A DNA stretch of 64,000 nucleotides from CALJFL01 sp047633055 (GTDB lineage Bacteria > Pseudomonadota > Gammaproteobacteria > Pseudomonadales > Halieaceae), in the NCBI GenBank assembly GCA_047633055.1, contig JBLIEI010000012.1, positions 12,191 through 76,190 on the forward strand, read 5' to 3'. The position numbers and the translations under genes were made by a program. This document shows, in pieces, positions 54,810 to 63,923 of the stretch. Numbering within the stretch: position 1 is the stretch's first letter; each line of letters starts with the position of its first letter. A model generated the notes under the pieces. The model had not been told where the DNA came from. It was given only the letters and a program-made list of their open reading frames with translations, and searched no databases.

Positions 54810-55015
54810 GCTGACAGCTCCCTAAAATTCGTTCTCTTGTGTCTGTAAATATAGCTAAAGAGACTGAATTCAAGCTGAATTATTGACGGCTGAATCTATA
54901 ATTTGTTGATAAATATGTTCGAGGGCCTACCGCTATGCCTTGATGTGGACAAAGGGCACTCGCGATACTACTGTCGTTAGCTTAATCACCCTAAATCAAA
55001 TTCGAGGATGCGCAG

Positions 55016-55984
55016 ATGGGCCACCAATTCAACGATAACTCCGCCACTATCGGCGGTACCCCCATGGTCAAAATCAACCGCATTAGCGATGGCTATATCT
55101 ATGCGAAGCTTGAGAACCGCAATCCGGCGATGTCAGTGAAGTGCCGTATAGGCACCAGCATGGTGATGGCGGCAGAAGAGGATGGCAGTCTGAAGCCGGG
55201 CATGACGATTGTTGAACCTACCAGCGGCAACACCGGTATCGCCCTGGCCTTTGTGGCAGCTGCCAGAGGCTATGGCTGCATTATAACCATGCCCAATTCT
55301 ATGAGCCTGGAGCGCCGCATGCTGATGAAGGCAATGGGAGCCGAAATTCAGCTAACAGAGGGCGCTAAGGGGATTAAAGCGGCGATCGATCTGGCGGATG
55401 CGATTATCGCCTCAGATCCAGCAAAGTACTGGGGGCCGCACCAATTTGAAAACCCTGCCAATCCTGCGATTCACGAAAAAACGACGGGCCCTGAAATCTG
55501 GGCCGATATGAACGGCGCAATAGATATTCTAGTGTCCGGTGTCGGCACCGGCGGCACGCTATCGGGAATATCCCGGTACATCAAAAATATGCAGGGCAAG
55601 GCGATTACTACGGTAGCCGTAGAACCGGAGACCACAACGATGATAACAGCGGCGATGGCCGGCGAAGAACCAACCCACTCGCCCCATAAAATTCAGGGGA
55701 TTGGAGCAGGCTTTTTGCCCAAAAACCTCGACTTGAGCATGGTCGACCAGGTTGAGCAGGTGTCCAATGAGGAAGCCTTCGAATGGGCGCACAAACTGAT
55801 GCAGCAAGAGGGTATCCTGGCTGGGGCCTCTTGTGGGGCCGCCATGGCAGTAGCGAACAGAGTCGCCCATCAACCACAGCATGCAGGCAAGACCATCGTT
55901 GTAATCTTGCCAGACTCTGGCGAACGCTATCTCAGTTCACCTCTATTTGCCGGTCATTTCAGCGAAAACGAAACCGTCCAGTAA
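55016..55984 (+). CDS. cysK: Cysteine synthase A
   Basis: PLP-dependent formation of cysteine from O-acetylserine and sulfide, 322 residues. The PLP Lys lies in NPAMSVKCRIG near residue 43; TSGNTGIAL and the phosphate loop GVGTGGTLSG follow. The CysE-binding pocket residues appear conserved. AGGAT precedes ATG 55016. Monocistronic, with no sulfate-assimilation neighbours in the window. Confidence 0.95.
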   Translation: MGHQFNDNSATIGGTPMVKINRISDGYIYAKLENRNPAMSVKCRIGTSMVMAAEEDGSLKPGMTIVEPTSGNTGIALAFVAAARGYGCIITMPNSMSLERRMLMKAMGAEIQLTEGAKGIKAAIDLADAIIASDPAKYWGPHQFENPANPAIHEKTTGPEIWADMNGAIDILVSGVGTGGTLSGISRYIKNMQGKAITTVAVEPETTTMITAAMAGEEPTHSPHKIQGIGAGFLPKNLDLSMVDQVEQVSNEEAFEWAHKLMQQEGILAGASCGAAMAVANRVAHQPQHAGKTIVVILPDSGERYLSSPLFAGHFSENETVQ

Positions 55985-56003
55985 GTAGAGCCTCTTGGGG
56001 CGA

Positions 56004-56597
56004 TCAGGCGCGCTCGAGCAGCACTTCGAGTCGCTGCTTGACGTCCGGCCAGTCCTCGTCGATAACACTGAAGTAAACTGAATCACGGGCAAATTCTTCC
56101 TGCACTATCATATGCTTTCGCATCACCCCCTCCCGACTGGCGCCAATGCGCTCAAGCGCACGTTGCGAGCGTAGATTCCGTGCGTCGGTCTTGAATTCAA
56201 CACGCAAACAACCCAGACGCTCGAAAGCGTGGCGAAGCAACAGTAATTTCGCTTCAGTGTTAACCGCGGTACGCTGCCATTCTTGACCCAGCCAGGTCCA
56301 ACCAATCTCTAGGCTGCGATGTTCGGGACGAATATTGAGATAGCGGGAGCTACCAACAACTTTGTTCTTGGACCGCTCGACAATAGCAAAAGGCAGATGA
56401 TTGGGTACCTCCAGCGCCGCATCGATCCACTGACGTGCATCAGCCAGATCAACGAAGCATCTCCGGGGCATATAGGTCCAGTCTCCGGCATCACGTCCGC
56501 GTGTGTATAAACCCTGCGCGTGCTCCTGACTCAGCGGTTCAAGGCGAATAGCATCACCGTCCAGCACAACAGGTTTTGGTCTTAACTCCGAATCCAT
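56004..56597 (-). CDS. GNAT family N-acetyltransferase (RimJ/RimL-like)
   Basis: 197-residue acetyltransferase of the acetyltransf_3 group: RLEPLSQEHA opening, EIGWTWLGQEWQRTAVNTEAKLLLLRHAFE as motif A region, then RSQRALERIGASREGVMR. It may acetylate a protein N-terminus or a small molecule. Convergent with cysK, 19 bases apart. Confidence 0.88.
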   Translation of the reverse strand: MDSELRPKPVVLDGDAIRLEPLSQEHAQGLYTRGRDAGDWTYMPRRCFVDLADARQWIDAALEVPNHLPFAIVERSKNKVVGSSRYLNIRPEHRSLEIGWTWLGQEWQRTAVNTEAKLLLLRHAFERLGCLRVEFKTDARNLRSQRALERIGASREGVMRKHMIVQEEFARDSVYFSVIDEDWPDVKQRLEVLLERA

Positions 56598-56882
56598 GCC
56601 TTGAGTGTCTCCTCACTAGCGGCAACGCTTTATCACCTGAACCGCGCCACCCAAAGCGGGCCCGGAACATCTATTAATGAAGACACGCTAGCAGAGCCAT
56701 TAGCAACGGGCAATCAATTAGCACCATCAACTTTTACGTCCAAGCCTTGGTTGGCTGGACACCAGTGCCCTGACATGGCCGCTACGTCGGCTAGTATCAC
56801 CGAGTCCATCAGCTGTCGCTGTCGATTAACACCCTTGTGGCCAAGCGGCTATAATGTTTGAAAATGCAATAAGACCTTCTCT

Positions 56883-58526
56883 ATGTCGAGTTTCACCCGA
56901 ACAGAACGTTTGTTATCACTGGTCACTATTCTCAGGCCGGGTGAGGGGCGTGTTGCATTACAGCTTTGTCTGCAAGCTTTTGTCATTATGTTCGCCTATT
57001 ACCTGCTGAAAGTGATCCGAGAGCCGCTAATTCTAGCTGAGGGCTCCGCCGAGCTAAAGGCGTATTCCACCGCTTTACAAGCCTGCCTGCTGATGCTCAT
57101 AGTGCCGTTATTTGCACGTCTCTACCAGCGACTGAGCAAACGCGAAGCCAAGCACCCTCTATTCAGAAACACGATAATGTTGTTCGTTTTTAATCTGGTG
57201 CTGTTTGCGATGGCCTATCAGGCTGGGCTGCCGATCGCAGTCGCCTTCTACGTTTGGCTAGGTATTTTCTCGGTCATGGTGTTGGCTCTGTTTTGGGCAT
57301 TCGCCGCCGATCTCTTTAATTTAAAATCCGGACAGCGGCTATTCCCACTGATCGCGGCGGCGGCCGCCTTCGGGGCGCTGCTGGGATCCGGACTCGCCAG
57401 CGGTCTGGACCGCGCGCTAGGGCATGGTGGTGTCATGTGGGTGGCGGCGGCTCTGCTAATGGTTCCGTGCTGGCTCAGTCTCAGCACCGAGAGCAAAATC
57501 CCGTCAGGCTCCAGGTGCTTTACACGGGAGAGCAGCAACAGCGAGCCACACGCGATACTTCACGGTTTCAAAGTCGTTCTGCAGAATCGTTATCTCGCGC
57601 TGATCGCCTGCCTGGTTATCGTTCTCAACCTGATAAATACCAACGGTGAATATATCCTCGCGACGTTCGTTACCGATATGGCAGAAGCATCGGCCGCTGA
57701 CTTGCAGCAGAGCGTTGACCAGTACATTACCGACTTTTACTCTGACTACCTTTTCCTAACGACGCTGGCTGGGTTCCTCATCCAGCTCTTTTTGGTTTCA
57801 CGTATATTTGATCGCATTGGCATCGCCAATTCGCTCTATGTCTTACCGATATTGATGATAGCGAGCTACAGTCTGATGGCGCTGGTACCGGTCTTATTGG
57901 TCGCCCGGGCCGCGTTGATCAGCGAGAACAGCGTTAATTATTCACTCGAAACCACCGCCCGTCACGCTTTGTTCCTACCCGTCAATAGAGAGGACAAATA
58001 TGTCGGAAAACATACTATCGATACCTTTTTCTTTCGTTTGGGCGACGTATTTTCCGGAGGCTTTGTGTACCTCGCAAGCGCAATCGTGGGCTTAGGCCTA
58101 GTGGGTTTCATCTCACTCAATATTGCGTTGGCGGTACTGCTGCTGATCATATCTATGGCAATTAGCAGGCACCATAAGGTCACTGCAGCCGAGCGCCTGA
58201 GTAATATGCCACCCGTCGTCGCTGAACCTTTAGATGATCTATTTATCCCCGCTGGTAGCCCTTCACAGTTTCAGATCGATGCCAAAACTTTTATCGACCC
58301 GGATGTAGGCGATGCACTTCGATATTCCGCCTTCGCCAATCACTCAGAACGTCTGCCGCCCTGGATTAAATTCGACGGACTAAATCGTCGCTTTAGTTTC
58401 TCGCCGCCGGCGGCTGTAGATGGGCAACTGATCATACGGGTAGTCGCAAAAGACTACGATGGGCTGGAAGCTGAAGTTTGTTTCACCGTAAATTACACTG
58501 TCTGGACTGACGGATCGACGGCTTGA
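56883..58526 (+). CDS. Npt1/Npt2-like (ATP/ADP-translocase type) transporter with cadherin-like C-terminal domain
   Basis: 547 residues. Residues 1-435 have about 12 hydrophobic helices and the RPGEG opening, LLKVIREPLIL and LQNRYLALIACLVIVLNLINTNGEYILA segments of the bacterial nucleotide-transporter-like branch of the MFS. Residues 449-541 are different: FQIDAKTFIDPDVGDALRYSA, LPPWIKFD, RVVAKDYDGLEAEV fit a dystroglycan-type cadherin-like (CADG/He_PIG) repeat, normally extracytoplasmic. The paralogue encoded convergently downstream lacks this domain. The 3' ends overlap by 34 bases. The substrate is not deducible. Confidence 0.8.
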   Translation: MSSFTRTERLLSLVTILRPGEGRVALQLCLQAFVIMFAYYLLKVIREPLILAEGSAELKAYSTALQACLLMLIVPLFARLYQRLSKREAKHPLFRNTIMLFVFNLVLFAMAYQAGLPIAVAFYVWLGIFSVMVLALFWAFAADLFNLKSGQRLFPLIAAAAAFGALLGSGLASGLDRALGHGGVMWVAAALLMVPCWLSLSTESKIPSGSRCFTRESSNSEPHAILHGFKVVLQNRYLALIACLVIVLNLINTNGEYILATFVTDMAEASAADLQQSVDQYITDFYSDYLFLTTLAGFLIQLFLVSRIFDRIGIANSLYVLPILMIASYSLMALVPVLLVARAALISENSVNYSLETTARHALFLPVNREDKYVGKHTIDTFFFRLGDVFSGGFVYLASAIVGLGLVGFISLNIALAVLLLIISMAISRHHKVTAAERLSNMPPVVAEPLDDLFIPAGSPSQFQIDAKTFIDPDVGDALRYSAFANHSERLPPWIKFDGLNRRFSFSPPAAVDGQLIIRVVAKDYDGLEAEVCFTVNYTVWTDGSTA

Positions 58527-59845
58527 CTGGCCTGAACGGAAAGTAATCGCGAGCGAGCGCGAATAATGTTGTAGGCAATTATCAGGTTGATTCCCGCCAT
58601 TGTTGCGGCCACCGGCATAAAGCTCATGGAATCCATTTGCAATACATTAAGGCCAACAAAAATGATCCCGGCCTGCAGCAAATCGCCAATACGCTGTCCG
58701 AAGGGGTCAATGACAGCCCGCGCCTCGTACTTCTCCTGCCGCGACAAGGGCAGGTACAGCATTTGTCTGGCGGTGTTCTGCAAGGAGTAGTCGAGGCTGT
58801 TCTCGGCAATCTTGAAATAGCGAAACCAGGCCGCCAGAGGCAGCAGGGCGAGCGAAGAATAGCCTAGAAACACCACCAATGGCGTCAGCGCAAATGCCAC
58901 CGCGAAGCCGGCATGTCGCATTAGCCGGGACACCAGGAAAAACTGAATCAGCACGCCCATCAGGTTAACCATAAAGTAAAAACCACCGTAGAAGCGGCCA
59001 ATATAGGTACCCTTGTCCACGATGATCTCGCCGCTAGTGCTGCCACTGGCGTAGAGGTATTCCAAGTTAGAAGCCAGCAGATACTCGCCTGTGGTGTTTA
59101 CCAAATTGAGCATTATGACAAAGGCCGCCAACAGCATGAGATACGGCTTGCTGAGCACCAACTTGAAGCCCGCGAATATAGATGCATCCAGCTCTTTGTC
59201 TGCACTATCTTGATTACTACGTGACGCCTCGGGGACCGAAAGCGTGGCATATTTAGCCGGCAGACTCGACAATAACAGGGTAAAGGCGCCACAAAATATC
59301 AGCCCGTAGGCGTCCAGATAATCCACCAGCTCGCGAGATACGGCAGAGCCAATCCAGGCACCCAGAGAAGCCCCGAGCGCAACAATCACAAAAATGCGTT
59401 CACCGGCTTCGCGACTGTAAAGTTCCGAGGCAAATGCCCAGAACTGGGAAATAATCAGCACGCTGTAGGCACCCAACCAGACGAAATAGGCAACCGAGAC
59501 CGACAGCCCCGCTTTGCCCGCGGCGGCAAAACCCAGCAGGGTAGCGATACAAATCGCAGTGACTACACGCATGTACTGAAAGCTGTCAAATTTACGCGAA
59601 AACTTGCTGTAAATAGGTATGAAAAACAGCAGCAACAGCGCTTGCAAGGCCACCGCGTAGCTGCGGATCTCAGCCGTACCCTCAGTGAGAATCAACATTT
59701 CCCGTGCAGGCTTCAGCAAATAAGCAGTAAACAGAATGAGAAACAGGCTGGCAAACATCGACATCACACCCAGTAATTCACCCGGACGTAACTCTACCCC
59801 CAACAACAGAGTGCGTTTGATATACCCCTTAACATCGACGGCCAT
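58493..59845 (-). CDS. Npt1/Npt2-like (ATP/ADP-translocase type) transporter
   Basis: 450-residue membrane protein, paralogue of the convergent gene: shared LRPGE opening, LLKPAREMLILTEGTAEIRSYAVALQA, FWAFASELY, and LVLSKPYLMLLAAFVIMLNLVNTTGEYLLA. It lacks the C-terminal cadherin-like domain of its neighbour, ending just after the last helix. About 12 membrane segments. It lies 17 bases downstream of the phosphatase-kinase gene on the same strand, so they are probably co-transcribed. Confidence 0.82.
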   Translation of the reverse strand: MAVDVKGYIKRTLLLGVELRPGELLGVMSMFASLFLILFTAYLLKPAREMLILTEGTAEIRSYAVALQALLLLFFIPIYSKFSRKFDSFQYMRVVTAICIATLLGFAAAGKAGLSVSVAYFVWLGAYSVLIISQFWAFASELYSREAGERIFVIVALGASLGAWIGSAVSRELVDYLDAYGLIFCGAFTLLLSSLPAKYATLSVPEASRSNQDSADKELDASIFAGFKLVLSKPYLMLLAAFVIMLNLVNTTGEYLLASNLEYLYASGSTSGEIIVDKGTYIGRFYGGFYFMVNLMGVLIQFFLVSRLMRHAGFAVAFALTPLVVFLGYSSLALLPLAAWFRYFKIAENSLDYSLQNTARQMLYLPLSRQEKYEARAVIDPFGQRIGDLLQAGIIFVGLNVLQMDSMSFMPVAATMAGINLIIAYNIIRARSRLLSVQASQAVDPSVQTV

Positions 59846-59862
59846 CTGCCCCTACCCGGGAT

Positions 59863-61761
59863 CTACTTACCGGTACCTTTGGCGTCTTTGAGAATCAAGT
59901 CCCGCCGGGTCAGAATCGCTTCAATCTGCCGCGGATGGAGATATGCAGACAATTCGGCAGTGAGGTTTTTTTCGTTGAGACTCAGCAGGCGCTCGCGCAG
60001 TAAATCCGAAACCATCAGCGTCACTTTTTTATACTGCTTGGGTCGCTTTCCAGTGGAGCGAAATGCCAGACTGTGATCAATAAATTTGAGCATGAAATCG
60101 TTTTTGGTCCACAAAATATTGGTCAAATTTCGGTCGTCGTTATGGATAAGTATGTCGAATACAAAGCGCAGTCGATACTGCTCATACTGTGCGCAGTTGC
60201 CACCGAAGGATATTTCTTGCTCCAGGCGGTCACGTTCATTGATTGAATTCCCAACCCAGTCGGACAACGCTCCTTCATCGCCGTCAACCTCAGAAATTAC
60301 CGCAGCGGGAACCATTTGCCAGCCCAGCATACGATCGAGTTTGTAGGCGGCCACATCGTACTGATAACGATCACTGTCATTATTGCGCCTGGCCGACCAG
60401 GTTTTCTTTTTTTCGAGGTCAGGGTGGGAATCTTCAAACTTGAATACCGCGTCATTGGTCACACCGTCACGTTGTTGAGTCACCCGCTTCGGCTTGGTGA
60501 TACCCGTACCAATGTCAGTTATGGATATCGTTTCGGCATTGAGCATAAAATCCTCAATCTCAGCATCGCTCATGTTCGACAATTGCTGCGAGAGGCTTAT
60601 CTCTTCAGGCACGGGTTGCGCGCGCTCTTGGGAGCCCAGATAGTGGACGTAGGTCGTTTCGCCCTCTGAAATTAACGCTGAAGCCTGCCCTTTGTAAACA
60701 CTCTTTAGCATGCCGGTGTCCAGCCGGATCGCCAAACCGTCCATTCTAGCCTGCACCTTGCCACGGGTTGGCGTATGCCCCATTACCAGCTGACTCGCCC
60801 CTACCCTCTTGAGAAAACGCTCTGTGTTGTAGGATTCAGCCAGCGGGTGACAACTGGCGGTGCCGCGATACCAATTGGGACTGTCGTCGCTAAACACCAG
60901 GGCCTCCTGCGCCTCAAAGACTTGCTGCAGTGACGGAAACCAGTCCGCTTGTCTCTTGGGGTAGGCCGCCACATACTCTTCCGCTCTGGCATTTAAAAAT
61001 GTAAGCCTGTCATGATATCCCACATGTAAGGGCATCACTCCAGCCGCCCGCAACGCTTCCATGCTGCCGATAAAATCTCGCAGCTCCTTTTGTACCTGTT
61101 GATTTAGCGAGTCGAGACTTTCTTCACTGGCCAGTGACGCTATGCCGCCATGCATATAAACCTTGTCGTTGACCTTGATAACAAACGGTTGCTCCATGAG
61201 CCAAGTCCCGAGTTTACCATCGGAAGAATATGCCTTGCGCAGCGCCACAAAGCCGGGAGGATAGTTCTCGTCAAATGCTGCTCTGACCGTGGTATCTTCA
61301 CCGCCTGTGTTTAACTTCCGGTAATCCGCATACAACTTGTCACGATCAGCCTGCGTTTCGTCGCCGGCAAATTCCGCGAATTCGGCTTTTGATACGTAAC
61401 GCAGATCACCCGTCATCACCATAACCTCGTGATTACCCAGGGTCAGATGGACGGCGCCGCCTGCGGCACTCGATTGCTCCGACAATTTCATTAACAGCTC
61501 GACGACTTTCCTGGAACCCGGCCCCCGATCAACCAAATCTCCGGTAGAAACAAGATAGGTATTACCGCCGCTCCAGTTGTGCAAGGCGTCAATCACATTG
61601 AGTTCCTTCAGCAGAGCCGTCCAGTCGTCAAAAGCACCGTGCACATCGCCAAAGGCAACTACCCTGCCGGGCGCACTAATATCATAACGACTGGTAGCCC
61701 AGGTCAGATTTACACTTGCGAGGAAAAAGATAACAATCAAAGATCTCAAGGGTGTCCGCAT
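59863..61761 (-). CDS. Secreted metallophosphoesterase fused to a kinase-like domain
   Basis: 632 residues from ATG 61761. A signal peptide (ending near TWATS) sends it to the periplasm. The first 375 residues are a calcineurin-like phosphoesterase: GDVHG (38-42), GDLVDRG (74-80), GNHE (109-112), MGHTPTRG, with all main metal ligands present. From about 435 a second domain resembles Fam20C/HipA-type kinases: AVFK (Lys441), YDVAAYKLDRMLG near 468, HNDDRNLTN (540-548) as catalytic loop and IDHSLAF (Asp562) as the metal-binding Asp. The combination, phosphatase plus kinase, both periplasmic, is unusual. Co-directional with the transporter downstream. Confidence 0.8.
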   Translation of the reverse strand: MRTPLRSLIVIFFLASVNLTWATSRYDISAPGRVVAFGDVHGAFDDWTALLKELNVIDALHNWSGGNTYLVSTGDLVDRGPGSRKVVELLMKLSEQSSAAGGAVHLTLGNHEVMVMTGDLRYVSKAEFAEFAGDETQADRDKLYADYRKLNTGGEDTTVRAAFDENYPPGFVALRKAYSSDGKLGTWLMEQPFVIKVNDKVYMHGGIASLASEESLDSLNQQVQKELRDFIGSMEALRAAGVMPLHVGYHDRLTFLNARAEEYVAAYPKRQADWFPSLQQVFEAQEALVFSDDSPNWYRGTASCHPLAESYNTERFLKRVGASQLVMGHTPTRGKVQARMDGLAIRLDTGMLKSVYKGQASALISEGETTYVHYLGSQERAQPVPEEISLSQQLSNMSDAEIEDFMLNAETISITDIGTGITKPKRVTQQRDGVTNDAVFKFEDSHPDLEKKKTWSARRNNDSDRYQYDVAAYKLDRMLGWQMVPAAVISEVDGDEGALSDWVGNSINERDRLEQEISFGGNCAQYEQYRLRFVFDILIHNDDRNLTNILWTKNDFMLKFIDHSLAFRSTGKRPKQYKKVTLMVSDLLRERLLSLNEKNLTAELSAYLHPRQIEAILTRRDLILKDAKGTGK

Positions 61762-61856
61762 AGTTCGATATCCATTCAATGACTGCGACGTTTATTCAGT
61801 ATGGATTTTAGCTCGAAATCTGCTAAATACCATATCGCTCGTCAATAATTCGCTGC

Positions 61857-63851
61857 TCAGCCCGATCGATACCGATCCAGAGAGGGCGTTAGTACTCCCT
61901 CCAGCGCAGACAAAAATGGTTTAAAGTGTGCCCACTGCTCGACACCCTCGCGGTAGATGGGCTGTCTTACCTGCTCCGAACTCGCGGTGCGAACAGCGCG
62001 TTCTGTGTTGTAGTAATTCAGACATTCCGCTTCGAATGGCAGCTCACAGTATTCCAGGATACGCGCTACCTGGGTGTCCAAATCCGCGACAACATTTTCG
62101 TAATGAACCCGAAGCACACTATTGGGCGACACACTGTCCCAATGGTCCATGAGTTCCACGTAATCATTATAGTACCGGCCAAAGTCGATCAAGTCGTAGC
62201 TGAACTCCTGCCCTTCCGCGAACAATTGTTTAAATCCACTGAAGCAGCAGGCCATGGGATGCCTGCGGGCATCGATTATCTTTGCATTGGGTAAAATGAG
62301 CTTGATAAGACCGATGTGGCGAAAGTTGTTTGGCATCTTATCGATGAAGAAGGGGGCGCCCTGCCTGTGGATGCGCGTATCCTCGATGTACTGCTGGCCT
62401 AGCGATCGAAGTTGTTCGTCGCTGAAGTCGTGTAATAGCTCAGGGTAGGGCTTGCCACCACTGTCACGCCCCTGACGCCGAAGCTTCTGGGCAGTCGAGA
62501 GAATATTGGGAAGCTCTAGAGTGCCATCGACCTGGCTGTGTGAAGACAGTATTTGCTCCAACAAAGTCGACCCGGCTCTGGGTAAGCCGAGGATAAATAT
62601 TGGGTCCGGTGCTGCAAAGCCCACACCGCTACGATTGCTCAGAACTTCAGGGGTGAAATAAAGGCGCTGTGCCATAAGCTCTTCGGACATGTTGTCAGCG
62701 TCATAGTTACTCTGCTGTCGCTTCAGCCGGTTTCCCTGGGCATAGTATGCAAACGACCGGGCGTAATCCTGTTCGTCCTCGAAGGCCTTGCCCAGGGCAA
62801 AGGCCATGTGCACTTTGCTGGCTGGCGCCAGCTCTTCGCGCTGCTCCAGCGCAAGCATCTCCCCAATTTCGTCCGCGCTGAACCGATAGGTTTTGAGGTT
62901 GGAGAGTGCGTAGTAGGCCTCTCCGTGCCAAGGGCTCGATGAGATTGCCGCCTGATAACTCTCAATGGCCTGTTTTTGACTGCCGCGGGTCTTTAATGCG
63001 TGACCCCGTGAGGTCAGGGTGATTGCATCTCCTGGTAGCATTTCCAGGACCCCATCAAACAACTCTAGAGCGCCTTCAAAATCCCCCATCTGCATTTTCT
63101 CGATCGCATAAAGAGACTTCAGTTGCGGATTGCCGGGCTGTTCCTCGTACAGGATTTTTGCAGCGGACAGCGCTTGGGTGAACTTCTGCCTTTTGCGCAG
63201 TATGCCGATGAAATCTATTTTTACCTGAATATTGCCAGGCTCGAACTCTGTGGCGCTCTCCAGTAAATACTCAGCGTCTTCGAGTGCGCCGAAATGGACG
63301 GCAAGTTCGGCCAACAGGCGCATCCCCTCCACATGGGTAGGATTGGCTTGCAGAAACTTGCGGCAAAGGGATTCGGACTTGAGTAGCTTTCCCTGTGCCA
63401 TCAGGTCTGTCACTGCGACCAATGCTTTGGGCAGTGCCTGTAACCGCTGAACCTGAGCCAGTGCCTGCTGAGCCTCTTTCGGGCGGCCCATCGCCCCCAG
63501 GATCTGGTACTGGTTTTGCCAGCTCGCCAGCAGGACAGGATTCAACTGGCAGGCATTGGCAAATGCCGCCAGTGCTTTTTGTGGGGCGTTCAACGCAACA
63601 TGCAGGTGGCCTTGTTCCTGGTAGCACCGCCCGCGATCGTTGGACAGCGACATAAGAGAGTCCAGACAGGCCTGTGCTTTATCGTACTTTTGTAGGTACC
63701 TGTGGCACACCGCTGCCATATACAGTGCTTCGGCATGATCTGGATTAATTGTGAGTAATTTGTCGATGTCCTGCAACGCGGTCGCAAAATTGCCGGAGGC
63801 AATTATCTTTTGAATATCGGCAGGTTTTGGATCATCCGAAGTTGAGGTCAT
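61857..63851 (-). CDS. TPR-repeat sulfotransferase family protein
   Basis: 664 residues, no signal peptide. About 10 TPR-like repeats fill residues 15-385. A sulfotransferase_1-like domain follows (about 415-655) with the 5'-phosphosulfate loop GLPRAGSTLLEQILSSH and a 3'-phosphate motif region near RRHPMACCFSG. The substrate is unknown; the family in marine proteobacteria is usually next to TonB receptors, as it is here. It follows the receptor's terminator on the same strand. Confidence 0.88.
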   Translation of the reverse strand: MTSTSDDPKPADIQKIIASGNFATALQDIDKLLTINPDHAEALYMAAVCHRYLQKYDKAQACLDSLMSLSNDRGRCYQEQGHLHVALNAPQKALAAFANACQLNPVLLASWQNQYQILGAMGRPKEAQQALAQVQRLQALPKALVAVTDLMAQGKLLKSESLCRKFLQANPTHVEGMRLLAELAVHFGALEDAEYLLESATEFEPGNIQVKIDFIGILRKRQKFTQALSAAKILYEEQPGNPQLKSLYAIEKMQMGDFEGALELFDGVLEMLPGDAITLTSRGHALKTRGSQKQAIESYQAAISSSPWHGEAYYALSNLKTYRFSADEIGEMLALEQREELAPASKVHMAFALGKAFEDEQDYARSFAYYAQGNRLKRQQSNYDADNMSEELMAQRLYFTPEVLSNRSGVGFAAPDPIFILGLPRAGSTLLEQILSSHSQVDGTLELPNILSTAQKLRRQGRDSGGKPYPELLHDFSDEQLRSLGQQYIEDTRIHRQGAPFFIDKMPNNFRHIGLIKLILPNAKIIDARRHPMACCFSGFKQLFAEGQEFSYDLIDFGRYYNDYVELMDHWDSVSPNSVLRVHYENVVADLDTQVARILEYCELPFEAECLNYYNTERAVRTASSEQVRQPIYREGVEQWAHFKPFLSALEGVLTPSLDRYRSG

Positions 63852-63877
63852 GAGATACCGTGGGGTCAGAATGAAAA

Positions 63878-63903
63878 TGCCCCGGCAGTTTAACGCCGGG
63901 GCA
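63878..63903 (-). terminator. Hairpin terminator after the edge TonB receptor
   Basis: Nine-base-pair stem TGCCCCGGC / GCCGGGGCA with an 8-base loop, followed on the minus strand by ATTTTC. It lies 20 bases after the receptor stop and 26 bases before the sulfotransferase ATG. It may be partial, since the downstream T-run is short, allowing some read-through into the sulfotransferase gene. Confidence 0.7.
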
Positions 63904-63923
63904 CTGGTCTTGCGAGCGCTGGT

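Noticed and set aside
56601..56861. 86-codon plus-strand ORF between the acetyltransferase and transporter genes
   Set aside because: No ribosome binding site, no recognisable domain and unusual composition; likely chance opening in an intergenic region.
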